This document shows positions 17,500-26,855 of a DNA stretch of 64,000 nucleotides, piece by piece. The position numbers were made by a program, and so were the translations under genes. Where the stretch lies: contig NZ_CP020370.1 of NCBI RefSeq assembly GCF_002813775.1, positions 5,977,501-6,041,500 of the forward strand, in the 5' to 3' direction. Position 1 is the stretch's first letter; every line of letters starts with the position of its first letter. The DNA is from Candidatus Thiodictyon syntrophicum (lineage in GTDB: Bacteria > Pseudomonadota > Gammaproteobacteria > Chromatiales > Chromatiaceae). The notes below the pieces were generated by a model. The model was not told the origin of the DNA. It worked only from the letters and a program-made list of their open reading frames with translations, and did not search any database.

Positions 17500-19518
17500 A
17501 TGACTGACATCCTCCTCGAAGTCGCGGACCTCACGACCGAGATCGGCACCGGCCCCCACCCGGCGCGCGTGGTCGAGGGCCTGGCGCTGCGCCTGCACCG
17601 GGGCGAGACCTTCGCCCTGCTCGGTGAGTCCGGCTGCGGCAAGTCCATGACCGCCCTGTCGCTGATGCGCCTCTTGCCCCCCGGCGGGCGCATCGCCGCC
17701 GGCACCGTCGACCTCGCCGGCACCGACCTGTTGCGTCTGACCGAGGCGCAGATGCGCGGCTGGCGCGGCGGGCGCATGGCCATGATCTTCCAGGAGCCCC
17801 AGACCTCCCTGAACCCGGTGCTGCGCATCGGCGAGCAGATCGGCGAGGCGGTGCGCGTCCACGAGGGCCGGCCGCGGCGGCTGGTGGAGGACCGGGTGCT
17901 GGAACTCCTGGACGCCGTCGGCATCCCGGACCCGGCGCGGCGCCTGGGCGAGTACCCGCACCAACTCTCCGGCGGGATGAAACAGCGGGTCATGATCGCC
18001 ATGGCCCTGGCCGGAGACCCCGATCTCCTGATCGCCGACGAGCCCACCACGGCGCTGGACGTCACCATCCAGGCCCAGGTCCTGCGACTGCTCAAGGACC
18101 TGCAGCGCACCACCGACATGGCCGTGCTGCTCATCACCCATGACCTGGGGGTGGTCGCCGAGACCGCCGACCGGCTGGCCGTGATGTACGCCGGTCAGAT
18201 CGTCGAGACCGCGACGGTCGCCGAGTTCTTCGCCGCCCCCGCCCACCCCTACAGCCGGCGGCTGATGGCGAGCCTGCCGGGGGCCGACAAGCGCCAGGGC
18301 CGACTCGCCGTCATCCCCGGGCGCGTGCCGCCGCTGGATCAGCCCTTCGTCGGGTGCCGCTTCGCCCCGCGCTGCACCGAGGTCCTGCCCGAATGTCTCA
18401 CCGAGGCACCGGGTTGGACGGCCCTCGCCGCGGGGCGCGGCGTGCGCTGCCACAGGAGCGCGGGCGTCCCGCCCGCGCCAGCCGCGACCGCGCCGGTCCC
18501 AGCACACTCGCAGGCATCAGCACCGTCGGCGACCACCGGCGACCTCCTGACGGTCCAGGACCTGGCCGTCCACTTCCCCATCCAGCGCGGCGTCTTCCGC
18601 CGCGTGGTCGGCCAGGTTCGGGCGGTGGACGGGGTCTCGCTCCACCTCCAGGCCGGCCGCACCCTGGCCCTGGTAGGCGAGTCCGGCTGCGGCAAGACCA
18701 CGGCCGGCAAGGGCATCCTCCAGCTCACCGCCCCCACCGGCGGGTCCGTGCGCTATCTGGGCCGGGAACTGCGCGGCCTGGGCTACCGGCGGATGCGGCC
18801 CTACCGCAAGGACCTGCAGATCATCTTCCAGGACCCCTTCGCCTCCATGAACCCGCGGATGCTGGTCGGCGACCTCATCGGCGAGGGCCTGCAGGCCCTG
18901 CGGATCGAGCGCACCCGCGCCGGGCGCGGCAAGCGCGTGGCGGACCTGCTGGACCTGGTCGGCATGAACCCCGAGGCCGCACAGCGTTACCCCCACGAGT
19001 TCTCCGGCGGCCAGCGCCAGCGTCTGTGCATCGCCCGGGCGCTGGCGGTCGAGCCCAAGCTCATCGTCTGCGACGAGCCCACCAGCGCGCTCGATGTCTC
19101 GGTCCAGGCCCAGATCCTCAACCTGCTGAAGGACCTCCAGGACCGTCTCGGCCTCGCCTATCTCTTCATCACCCACAACATCTCGGTGGTCGCCTACCTG
19201 GCCCACGAGGTCGCGGTCATGTACCTGGGCAGGGTGGTCGAGCAGGGACCGGTCGCCGCGGTCCTCGACGATCCGCGTCACCCCTACACCAGGGCGCTCC
19301 TGTCCGCCGTACCGGTGGTGGACCCGGCCAGCCGGCGGCAGATCATCCGGCTGGAGGGGGACATGCCTTCACCCGCGAACCCGCCGACGGGCTGCTACTT
19401 CCACCCGCGCTGCCCGGAGGCCATGGAGGCATGCGCTCGGGACTATCCGGGGGAGACGAGGTTGGGGGATGGGCGGGTGGTGCATTGTCTGCGGATGGAG
19501 CAGCAGGCGAACGGCTGA
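17500..19518 (+). CDS. Peptide ABC transporter, fused DppD-DppF-type ATPase
   Basis: One 672-aa chain holding two complete ABC ATPase domains. Domain 1 has GESGCGKSMTALS, LSGGMKQRVMIAMAL and LLIADEPTTALD, and ends with a cysteine-containing oligopeptide-transporter C-terminal motif (GCRFAPRCTEVLPEC). Domain 2 has GESGCGKTTAGK, FSGGQRQRLCIARAL, LIVCDEPTSALD and a matching GCYFHPRCPEAMEAC. They are joined by an Ala/Pro-rich linker near residue 330. The start at ATG 17500 gives the usual N terminus; an upstream TTG at 17398 would translate repeat DNA. The chain would power import of di- or oligopeptides, or a similar cargo, at the inner membrane. No permease or binding-protein gene is adjacent. 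Confidence 0.88.
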   Translation: MTDILLEVADLTTEIGTGPHPARVVEGLALRLHRGETFALLGESGCGKSMTALSLMRLLPPGGRIAAGTVDLAGTDLLRLTEAQMRGWRGGRMAMIFQEPQTSLNPVLRIGEQIGEAVRVHEGRPRRLVEDRVLELLDAVGIPDPARRLGEYPHQLSGGMKQRVMIAMALAGDPDLLIADEPTTALDVTIQAQVLRLLKDLQRTTDMAVLLITHDLGVVAETADRLAVMYAGQIVETATVAEFFAAPAHPYSRRLMASLPGADKRQGRLAVIPGRVPPLDQPFVGCRFAPRCTEVLPECLTEAPGWTALAAGRGVRCHRSAGVPPAPAATAPVPAHSQASAPSATTGDLLTVQDLAVHFPIQRGVFRRVVGQVRAVDGVSLHLQAGRTLALVGESGCGKTTAGKGILQLTAPTGGSVRYLGRELRGLGYRRMRPYRKDLQIIFQDPFASMNPRMLVGDLIGEGLQALRIERTRAGRGKRVADLLDLVGMNPEAAQRYPHEFSGGQRQRLCIARALAVEPKLIVCDEPTSALDVSVQAQILNLLKDLQDRLGLAYLFITHNISVVAYLAHEVAVMYLGRVVEQGPVAAVLDDPRHPYTRALLSAVPVVDPASRRQIIRLEGDMPSPANPPTGCYFHPRCPEAMEACARDYPGETRLGDGRVVHCLRMEQQANG

Positions 19519-19692
19519 CAGACTCCAGCTTCCGATCCAGTCCCCGGCGCAACGCCCTAGAGAAACCCCCGTGGAGCCGATCCACGTGCACCAGACGGTC
19601 AGCGTGTTGAAAGTCGTATCGTCCCGCGCTCCTTGAAGTAGGCTTGCGCCTTGGCGGGCATCGATCATCGCCGTCCGTCGCGCGGTCGTTGG

Positions 19693-19771
19693 TCCGTAGG
19701 AGCGGCCCCCCGGCCGCGACGGGTAGCCGCCAGGGCGCGTGGCCGGCGTCATGATCAAGGCTCACCGGACA
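19693..19771 (+). repeat. Family C repeat, half copy (C1)
   Basis: Matches the right half of the family C palindrome at 29860-29992: cgtaggagcggccccccgg, then gccgcgacgggtagccgcc and the terminal atgatcaaggc. The left half is absent, so it cannot form the full hairpin. Confidence 0.7.
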
Positions 19772-19788
19772 CCGCCGGATGGCGAGGG

Positions 19789-22700
19789 TCACAGCCTGTG
19801 GGTCATCAGCCCCTGCTCCCCCACGGCCTCCTGCGCCAGATCCACCAGGTGCCGGTGGTGGGTGAAGATCATCACCTGCCCACCCGCGGCGAAGCGGGCG
19901 AGCGCGCGCAGGCAGTTGGCGGCGCGGGTGTCGTCCGAGGTCACCAGGACGTCGTCCAGGATCAGCGGCAGTTGGGGGTGGGAGGCGCGCCGCAGTTCCA
20001 GGGCGGCCAGGCGCAGGGCGAGGAAGAGCTGGTCGGCGGTGCCCTCGCTCAGGGCCTCGACCGCGAGTGCGGCCCCGTCGGCGCGTTCGGCGCGCAGCAC
20101 CGTCCGGTCATTGGTCTCGTCCGCCACCAGGCGGGTGTAACGGCCGCCGGTCATGAGTGAAAAATAGGTCGAGGCGAGGGCGACCATGGGTGCCTGGGCG
20201 CGCTCGCGGAACCGCTCCAGGGCCTGCCCCAGCAGGGCCTGGGCGAGCTTCAGGCGCGCCCAGGGCCGGATGGCACCGCGGTAGCGGGCGGCGGCGGATT
20301 CCATCGCCTCGCGCGCCCGGGCCGCCTGGTCCGAAGCGTCGATGGCGGCGAGCGCCTGGCGGGTCTCGACGTCCAACTGACGCGCACTGGCCTGTTCCCG
20401 CTCCAGACGCGCAATCTCGCCCTGGCAGCGTTCGCGCTCGGCCTCGATGGCGATGCCGTCCTGGTCGTTCAGGGCCGCGCGCAGGTCGTCCTCGGTTCGC
20501 GGCGAGGCCTGCGCCAACTGCCGACGCAGCAGCTCCAGCGAGGTGCGCAGCTCCCGTTTGCGCGCGGCGCCGTCCTCGCGCTCCGGCAGTTCCACGACAC
20601 TCGCCGCGCCGGCCTGGGCGCACAACCGCTCCAGGATGGCGCACTGGGCATCCTGTTCCGCGGCGGCCCGCTGCCGGGTCTCCAGTGCCCGGGCGCGCTC
20701 GCGGATGAGCCCGGCGCGCTGCTGGTCTCGGTCGCGGGCCTCGGTGAGCCGCCGCTGGAGGCGGTCGGCATAGTCCTGCGCCAGGGCCGGCGCGGGCTCG
20801 CCCAAGGCCGCCGCAAGGCCCGCCGCCTGGGCGGCAAAATCCTCCGCCAGGGCCAGGTGCTCGGATTGGCGCAGCCGCGCATCGCTCAACTCGCGGTCCT
20901 GCCGGACCAGTGCGTCCAGTTCGTCCAACCGCGCCTTCAGGGCCGCGGGCGGACTGGCGGGGGCGAGCAGGAGGCGCCCGTACCAGCGCTGCACCGCCGC
21001 CAGGTGCAGGTCCAGATCCGCCGCGGCCCTCTGGATCTGCCCGGCGACCTTGTCCGACTCCAACTGCCGCTCGCGCGCCGCCTGGAGGCGACTTTCCTGT
21101 TGCGCCTCGGCCTTGGCGGCGCCCTTGTCCCAAAGGTCGGCGCGCTGGATCAGGGACGCCAGGTCGGCGCCCTGGATGTCCTGTCCGGCCGTCTCCAGCG
21201 CCGCCGCCAGGGCCGCGCGGGCGCTCTCGACCTCGACCGCCAACCGCTCGCGGTCGGCGCGCGCCGGCGCCAGCCGCTCCGCCCCTTCCAGCGCACTGTG
21301 CCGGGCCGCCTGCCATTCCAGCAGGGCGTCGGGGTCCAGGTCCGGCAGCCGGGCCTGCGCCAACCGCGCCGACCAGCCGCCCGATAGCTCCTGACGGCGG
21401 GCGGCAACCGCGGTCAGCTCCGCGGCCAGCTCCCGGCGCCGCCCGTGCATTTGCGCAATCCGCCCGGAAGCCACCTCATAGCCGGTCGCGCGCTCGGCGT
21501 CGGCGCGCAGCAGGTCGGCCTGGCGGTCGGCCTGGTCCTGGGCCGCCTCGAAGGCGTCCGGCAGTGGCCGGTCGGGATCGAAGGCCGGGCCGAGCTCGGC
21601 CGGGTCACGGCTGCGCTCGATGTAGGCCAGGCGGATCAGGCCCCAACCCTGGTCACGACGCGCGCGGGCCTGGCGCAGCGTGGTCGCGGTGACGACCTCG
21701 CCAGCGGCGGCCAGCTCGCATTGGACCTGCCGCTGCGCGTCCATGTCGTGGATCAGTCGGAGGTCCTCGGCGCGCGCGCCGGCCTCCGCCTGGTCGAGCC
21801 GGGTCCGTTCCTCGCGGGCCTGCGCGATGGCGGACACCGGCAGGGGGCGGGCCAGGCGTAGCGCGGCGAGGGAGGCCGCGCCCAGGTCCGCCAGGGCCTG
21901 GGCCAGGCGGGCCTCCAGCCCCGCGATGTTCTGGTCCAGGTCGGCACCGCGGCGACCGCTATCCCCCAGACCCCGCGCCTGGCGCAGGGCCGCGGCCACC
22001 GCCTGGCGGGTCCCGGCGTCCGGCGGCGGCGGGCCCTGATCCGCCTCGCGCCGCCGCGCCTGGTCGAGTTCACCGGCGCGTTCACGCAGGTTCGCCAGGC
22101 GCTCATCCAGTGGGGCTATGCTCACCAGGTGCCCGTCCAGGGTGACGCGGTCGGCCGCCGAGGGGACGGCCGCCACCAGGGCCGCGGGCGGCTGGCCCGG
22201 GGCGATCTGGGCGACCCGGGCGGCCAGGTCCAGGGCAAGCTGCTGCGCACGCGCCGCTTGTCGAGCGGCCTCGACACGGCTCTGCGCCGCCGTCTCCACC
22301 CGGGCGGCCAGCCGCTCGATCGCCTGGGCGTGTTCCAGCACGGGCGCCTCGATCACCAGCTCGACCAGGGCCGCGGCGCAGCGGCCCAGTTCCAAGTCGG
22401 CGTCCTGCAGGTCCTGACGTGCGCGGCCCAGTGCCTGCACGGCGGCCAGACGCTCCTCCCGGGCGTTCGCGGGGAGGTCGGGGACTGGGCCCAGGGCGGC
22501 CAACCCGGCGCGCACCCGATCCTGGTCGCGCAACAGGGGGGCGACGGTACGCAGTTCGGTCAGGGTGTTCTCGCGACGGCGCTGGGTCTCCAGGTCCTGG
22601 TCGATTGCGGCCAGTGCCGCGCTCGCCTGCTCGTGGGCGCGATAGAGTGACTGCCAGTCGGCGGGCTTGGTCAGCGCCAGCCGGTAAGCCTGGCGGTGTT

Positions 22701-23313
22701 CATCCAACTGCCGCCGGGCCTCGTTGATGACGGCGTTCGCGGCCCGTCCATGGGCGTTGTAATAGCCCTTGGCGTCGCTCTCCAGCCCGGCCAGGATAGC
22801 CTTGATGTCGCGGGTACCGGCGCTGGCCTCGAACAGGGCCGCGCCCAGTTCGCCCTCGCCCTTGAGCAGCCGGTCGCCGCCGGCGCGCAGGCGCTCGTGG
22901 TTGAGACCGAACATGGACTCGAAGTCCGCCCGCGTGAGCCCGCCGGTGAGGGCCAGTTCCAGTTCCGGCCCGGCGGCAGACGGCTCCAGCGGGTTGCCGG
23001 TCGCGGGGTCGAAGCGGGACAGGGTCGGCCCCTGGCCCTTGCGGCGCGCCAGCCCAAGGGTCTGGCCGGTATCGTCGCAAAAGACCCCGGCGATGCGCAA
23101 CTGCTTGTACGGATGAATGAACCCATCCGGACTCTGCAACGGGATGCCGAAGCGCAGATCGGTCATCGCCCGCAGGGCCGAGGACTTGCCGGCCTCGTTG
23201 GGGCCGTAGATCAGGTGCAGATCAGGCGGGGTGCCGCGGCCCTCGCCGGTGAAATCCAGTGCGCAGTCGGTGAAGGGGCCGAAGGCGTGCAACAGCAGTC
23301 GGACGAGCCTCAT
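19789..23313 (-). CDS. AAA ATPase of the SbcC/YhaN type (1174 aa)
   Basis: An SMC/Rad50-like ATPase. From ATG 23313 it begins MRLVRLLLHAFGPFTDCALD, then the P-loop YGPNEAGKSSALRAM (about 36-50). A very long coiled-coil centre of about 900 residues follows, broken by an apex with no clear zinc-hook CxxC. Near the C terminus come the signature SEGTADQLFLALRLAALELR and the Walker B LPLILDDVLVTSDDTR. Its ATG overlaps the stop of the nuclease gene (ATGA, 23310-23313), so the two are translationally coupled and probably form one complex acting on DNA ends, like YhaN/YhaO or SbcC/SbcD. A longer in-frame start upstream lies within the partner gene and is not needed. Confidence 0.9.
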   Translation of the reverse strand: MRLVRLLLHAFGPFTDCALDFTGEGRGTPPDLHLIYGPNEAGKSSALRAMTDLRFGIPLQSPDGFIHPYKQLRIAGVFCDDTGQTLGLARRKGQGPTLSRFDPATGNPLEPSAAGPELELALTGGLTRADFESMFGLNHERLRAGGDRLLKGEGELGAALFEASAGTRDIKAILAGLESDAKGYYNAHGRAANAVINEARRQLDEHRQAYRLALTKPADWQSLYRAHEQASAALAAIDQDLETQRRRENTLTELRTVAPLLRDQDRVRAGLAALGPVPDLPANAREERLAAVQALGRARQDLQDADLELGRCAAALVELVIEAPVLEHAQAIERLAARVETAAQSRVEAARQAARAQQLALDLAARVAQIAPGQPPAALVAAVPSAADRVTLDGHLVSIAPLDERLANLRERAGELDQARRREADQGPPPPDAGTRQAVAAALRQARGLGDSGRRGADLDQNIAGLEARLAQALADLGAASLAALRLARPLPVSAIAQAREERTRLDQAEAGARAEDLRLIHDMDAQRQVQCELAAAGEVVTATTLRQARARRDQGWGLIRLAYIERSRDPAELGPAFDPDRPLPDAFEAAQDQADRQADLLRADAERATGYEVASGRIAQMHGRRRELAAELTAVAARRQELSGGWSARLAQARLPDLDPDALLEWQAARHSALEGAERLAPARADRERLAVEVESARAALAAALETAGQDIQGADLASLIQRADLWDKGAAKAEAQQESRLQAARERQLESDKVAGQIQRAAADLDLHLAAVQRWYGRLLLAPASPPAALKARLDELDALVRQDRELSDARLRQSEHLALAEDFAAQAAGLAAALGEPAPALAQDYADRLQRRLTEARDRDQQRAGLIRERARALETRQRAAAEQDAQCAILERLCAQAGAASVVELPEREDGAARKRELRTSLELLRRQLAQASPRTEDDLRAALNDQDGIAIEAERERCQGEIARLEREQASARQLDVETRQALAAIDASDQAARAREAMESAAARYRGAIRPWARLKLAQALLGQALERFRERAQAPMVALASTYFSLMTGGRYTRLVADETNDRTVLRAERADGAALAVEALSEGTADQLFLALRLAALELRRASHPQLPLILDDVLVTSDDTRAANCLRALARFAAGGQVMIFTHHRHLVDLAQEAVGEQGLMTHRL

Positions 23314-24569
23314 GTCCGGGCCCCCGCCGCTGCGAGGCGCGCCAACACGGTCGCCTCGGCATCGCGCAGCAGGTCGAGCAGATCGGCGTCGCACTCCAGC
23401 CGCGGCACCTCCTCTCCCGCCACCTCCGGGGGCAGGGCGCTGAGCAGGCCGCCCACTTGCGTCTGCGCCAGCGCGGCCAGCGCGGCCGGATCGGCGCGCA
23501 GGGCGTCCACCAGTCGGACCAATTCACCTACCGCGTCCTGGCGCTGGGCAATCTGGTCGCGGTCCAGGGGCGGGGTCAGGTCCAGGCGCACCTGCTCGAT
23601 CCAGACCTCGGCCGCGGCGACATCCTGGGCCGCGGCCCGGATGGCGGCCTCCAGGGTGCCGGGGTGGGCGGCCTCGCTGCCATAGAGGTCGGTGCAGCCG
23701 GTCAGGGTCACCCGCACGGCGTGCAGCAGGTCCCCGGCGCCCGGCAGTCGGGGGGCCAATGCCTCATGGAAGGCCGCGCCCAGAGTGTCCAGTCCCCCCA
23801 GGCCCGTCAGGTCCAGCGTGATCTGATCCCAGCGCACCAGGTCCAGCGGCATGAATTCGGAGGCGATGCGCCCGGCCTCCACCCGCACCAGCTCGCAGCC
23901 CTTGGGGCCGGTCTCGTTGGCGTGACGCCCCTGGAGATTGCCGGGGAAGACGATGCGCGGGCTGTCCAGGACCTGCTCGCGGCAGTGGACATGACCCAGG
24001 GCCCAGTAGTCGTAACCCTTGGCCGCGAGGGTGGCGACGGTGGTGGGGGCATAGGTATCGTGACCGGGCCGCCCGCTCAGGCTGGTGTGCAGCAGGCCGA
24101 TGTTGAAGAACCCCGGCAGTGGGTCCGGATAGGAGGGCACCAGGTCCGCGTCCTCCGAGCGATTACGAAAGCTGCGCCCGTGAATCGCGACAGACAGGTC
24201 CTCCAGGCGCCGGGTCTCAGCGCCGCGGCTCCCGAAGACCCGGACATTGGGCGGCAGGCTGAGCTGGCGCGAGATCACGCCCTGGGCATCGTGATTACCC
24301 TGGACCATGAAGACCCGGATGCTCGCCCGATCCAGGCGGACCAATTGCTCGCGGAAGAAGAGCCCGGTGTGGAAGTCCTGCCAATCGCCGTCATAGATAT
24401 CACCCGCCAGCAGGACGAAATCCACGGGCTCCGCCAGGGCCAGGTCGATCAGCCGCGCGAATGCCCCGCGGGTGGCGGTGCGCAGGCGCTCCACCGGGGC
24501 ACCCTCATAACGCGCCAGGCCGCGCAAGGGGCTGTCCAGATGGAGGTCGGCGGCGTGGATGAAGCGCAT
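23310..24569 (-). CDS. Metallophosphoesterase, SbcD/YhaO-like nuclease subunit
   Basis: A 419-aa calcineurin-like phosphoesterase. ATG 24569 gives MRFIHAADLHLDSPLRGLA, the canonical Mre11/SbcD start. Further metal ligands are in LLAGDIYDGDWQDF, VQGNHDAQG, LLHTSLSG and WALGHVHCRE. The C-terminal 130 residues would be the capping and partner-binding region. It is the first gene of a two-gene operon with the SMC-like ATPase. An in-frame extension upstream of 24569 would only translate a family B repeat (reading FAFICGQ), so I reject it. Confidence 0.9.
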   Translation of the reverse strand: MRFIHAADLHLDSPLRGLARYEGAPVERLRTATRGAFARLIDLALAEPVDFVLLAGDIYDGDWQDFHTGLFFREQLVRLDRASIRVFMVQGNHDAQGVISRQLSLPPNVRVFGSRGAETRRLEDLSVAIHGRSFRNRSEDADLVPSYPDPLPGFFNIGLLHTSLSGRPGHDTYAPTTVATLAAKGYDYWALGHVHCREQVLDSPRIVFPGNLQGRHANETGPKGCELVRVEAGRIASEFMPLDLVRWDQITLDLTGLGGLDTLGAAFHEALAPRLPGAGDLLHAVRVTLTGCTDLYGSEAAHPGTLEAAIRAAAQDVAAAEVWIEQVRLDLTPPLDRDQIAQRQDAVGELVRLVDALRADPAALAALAQTQVGGLLSALPPEVAGEEVPRLECDADLLDLLRDAEATVLARLAAAGART

Positions 24570-24604
24570 TGGGACACCAAAGGGTAAACCTAAAAAGAGT
24601 ATTT

Positions 24605-24735
24605 GGCCGCAAATGAACGCAAATAAGCGCAAATAGATCTGCTGGTTAGCATCGTCGCGGGCGGCACCCTGACGGTGAACATGCAGCAAAGGTCAAATTT
24701 CCGACTATTGGCGTTAATTTGCGTTCATTTGCGGC
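24605..24735. repeat. Family B inverted pair (B2)
   Basis: The left arm, ccgcaaatgaacgcaaataa, starts at 24608. The right arm, aatttgcgttcatttgcgg, ends at 24734. The 70-odd bases between them contain no gene. It lies directly upstream of the nuclease-ATPase operon. Confidence 0.75.
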
Positions 24736-24879
24736 TAAACTTTTTTTGGTAACTGGCGCGCGCCGGATACCGTCGTGCCTGGGCAGTGACCGGCGCCGGT
24801 CGAGCCCTCTCCAGCGTGTGAGGATATCCCAACACCCCGAGTCCCGGTCGGCGTTTCCGGCCAGCATCGGCACGCCGGA

Positions 24880-26469
24880 TCAGGGTGCGGCGGGGTCCAT
24901 CCAGCGCCCATCGGGGGCCGAATCGGCGGGCTGAAGGTAGCGGCCGCCGGGTTGCGGTGCAGGCGCGGGGGCGCGTTCGGCGGCCTTGCGCGCCCGCTGC
25001 TGCTCGGCGGCCCGGCGTTCGAGTTGGGCGCGGGTCTCGGGGGTCAGCTTACCGGTGATCGGGAGCCCGGATTCGCGTTGGAATTCGCGCAAGACCACCT
25101 GGAAGCCGCGGTCGAAGCGGTCGGAGGCGGGGTCGCAGGGATAGCCCAGGTCGTTTAATTGCCGCCGCACCCGGCGCCGTTGATCGGGGTTGAGATCCAG
25201 CAGTGACTCGGCACGCTCGGGTGTCGGCTCCAGGTGGATCTGGATGCTGACCGGCTCGGCGTCAGTCAGGACGACCGTCTTCTCGGCCTTCGGATAGCCC
25301 GAAACGAGGGGCGAAACCTCGATCCGGTGACTCCCGGTTCTCAGACCACGCAACTCCAGCGGCCGGCCGGCGTCGAACGAACCTTTGACCTCCCCATCGA
25401 CCAGGACCATCGCGTAGGCGTCCACCTCGATCCGCAGGTGGCCGTCCGCCGGAGTCTCCCGGGGCGGCGCCGGGGGCGGCGGCGCGGCCGGCACCCTGGC
25501 CGCCGAGGTCACGACCGGCGCGGCGAGCACGACCCGAAAACCGGTGTCGGCGGTCTTGACGTCCCCGGCTGAATCGTAGGGCTGGACCTCGACCCGGGCG
25601 TCCGCCCGCAGTTCCTCGTCCGCGCTGTGGATGCCGCCGCCCATCAGGACGTCGCCCCCGACCTGACCGGGGAACTGGGGTGAACTGTAGGGGTCGTTCA
25701 TCAGTTCCCAGGCGTTTCCATAGAGGTCATGCAGGCCCAGCGGGTTCGGCAGGCGCCGGCCGATCGGGGCAATCTCGCCATCGGCGTTGCGGTTGTACCA
25801 GGCGTGGCGGTCCAGGCCCTCCGGCATGGGGTAACGGGGCAGCGCAAAGGTGTCGTCCGGCACCAGGGCCCCACCCCGGGCGGCATACTCCCATTCCAGG
25901 TCCAGCGGCAGCCGCACGAAGGCGGGTTTGCCCTCGACCCGCGGCAGGCAGGGCGCCGCGCCCGCCGCGCAGGGGGGGAGGTGCCCGGCATTGGCCTGGA
26001 GCCAGCGCGAGAGTTGCGCGGCGAAGTTGATTGCATCGATGCGGCTCACGCCGACCTGGGCGGCGAGGCGCGGGTCGACCTGAGCGCCCGCCGGGGCGGC
26101 GGCGACCGGGGGGCAGGCCTGGCCGCTGCCTTGCGCCATGACCGCCTGATACTGGAGGGCGCTGACCTCGTACTTGCCGATCAGCAGGTGCCGCTGCGCG
26201 TCCCCCGTCGGCCCCGCAAAGGGACCGACCAGCCGGGTCCGCCGACTGTCGGCGGGGGTCGCCACCGGGCGCAAGGCCAGGGCGCCGCCGCAGGGCAAGG
26301 GCAGGATCAGGTCGTCGGCCAGGGGTTTCGGGTTGTAGAGCCCCGCGGGCCAGGGCGCTGCCGCGGGTGCGGGGGCCGCCGCCGCTGGCCCGGCCGCGAC
26401 GAGGGCGAGGGCCAGCCCGAGGGACAAGGACCTACGCACGGCGATGGAGTTGAAACCTGGGGCTGGCAT
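24880..26469 (-). CDS. Secreted SUMF1-like protein with PEGA-like and peptidoglycan-binding-like domains
   Basis: 529 aa from ATG 26469, which opens with a clear signal peptide (SLSLGLALALVAAGPAAAA). Residues of about 75-315 form a SUMF1/FGE-like domain: LLIGKYEVSALQYQAVM, FVRLPLDLEWEYAARGG, LGLHDLYGNAWELMND, ending TGFRVVLA. After a Pro-rich linker comes a PEGA-like beta domain (LRIEVDAYAMVLVDGEVKG, LRGLRTGSHRIEVSP). The C-terminal block LLDLNPDQRRRVRRQLNDLG to FQRESGLPITGKLTPETR resembles a PG_binding_1 repeat. It should therefore act in the periplasm near the cell wall. Catalytic FGE cysteines are not evident, so a structural or binding role is more likely than enzyme activity. It is divergent from the GTPase operon. 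Confidence 0.78.
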   Translation of the reverse strand: MPAPGFNSIAVRRSLSLGLALALVAAGPAAAAPAPAAAPWPAGLYNPKPLADDLILPLPCGGALALRPVATPADSRRTRLVGPFAGPTGDAQRHLLIGKYEVSALQYQAVMAQGSGQACPPVAAAPAGAQVDPRLAAQVGVSRIDAINFAAQLSRWLQANAGHLPPCAAGAAPCLPRVEGKPAFVRLPLDLEWEYAARGGALVPDDTFALPRYPMPEGLDRHAWYNRNADGEIAPIGRRLPNPLGLHDLYGNAWELMNDPYSSPQFPGQVGGDVLMGGGIHSADEELRADARVEVQPYDSAGDVKTADTGFRVVLAAPVVTSAARVPAAPPPPAPPRETPADGHLRIEVDAYAMVLVDGEVKGSFDAGRPLELRGLRTGSHRIEVSPLVSGYPKAEKTVVLTDAEPVSIQIHLEPTPERAESLLDLNPDQRRRVRRQLNDLGYPCDPASDRFDRGFQVVLREFQRESGLPITGKLTPETRAQLERRAAEQQRARKAAERAPAPAPQPGGRYLQPADSAPDGRWMDPAAP

Positions 26470-26584
26470 GAGCGGCTGGTCGGGTAGCGCAGTGCGTGAA
26501 GCTGGAAAATGGCGGATCGGCCGCACTTGGACGCTATCAGTATGCGCTATCCCCTGGGTCGGCGCCCCGCGGGGTCCGTCCGGC

Positions 26585-26684
26585 GGGTGCGATCAAAACT
26601 GATGTGATGACCGAGATCCCGGGTACGCTGTCGTTGTCGTTGTCGTTGTCGTAATCGAATCATCCGACCACGATTACGACAACG
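26585..26684. repeat. Family A palindromic repeat (copy A2, right side lost)
   Basis: Flank gggtgcgatcaaaactgat, then gaccgagatcccgggtacg, then GTCGTT units and a 14-bp stem (26644-26657 with 26671-26684). The right terminal inverted repeat seen in copy A5 is missing. A second small palindrome (gggtacgcatcgcgtaccc, about 26719-26737) follows. Confidence 0.8.
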
Positions 26685-26855
26685 AGGCCCGGTCCGTGAG
26701 AACACCGCTGTCGCCGTTGGGTACGCATCGCGTACCCGGCTCCGGCGGTCGTGGCAGCATGGCGGATACGCGATGCGTACCATACAACTCGTAAAGTTGA
26801 GAACCCTATTGTATTTCTTGGCGTCTTGGCGTGAGCAACTGCCGGAGTGAGGGTA

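Noticed and set aside
24569-24689. Forty-codon N-terminal extension of the SbcD/YhaO-like protein
   Set aside because: It translates the family B repeat, and the conserved Mre11-like start lies exactly at ATG 24569.
26600-26846. Riboswitch or leader regulating the GTPase operon
   Set aside because: The structure seen is the family A stem and a small palindrome that recur elsewhere in the window; nothing specific to a known riboswitch.
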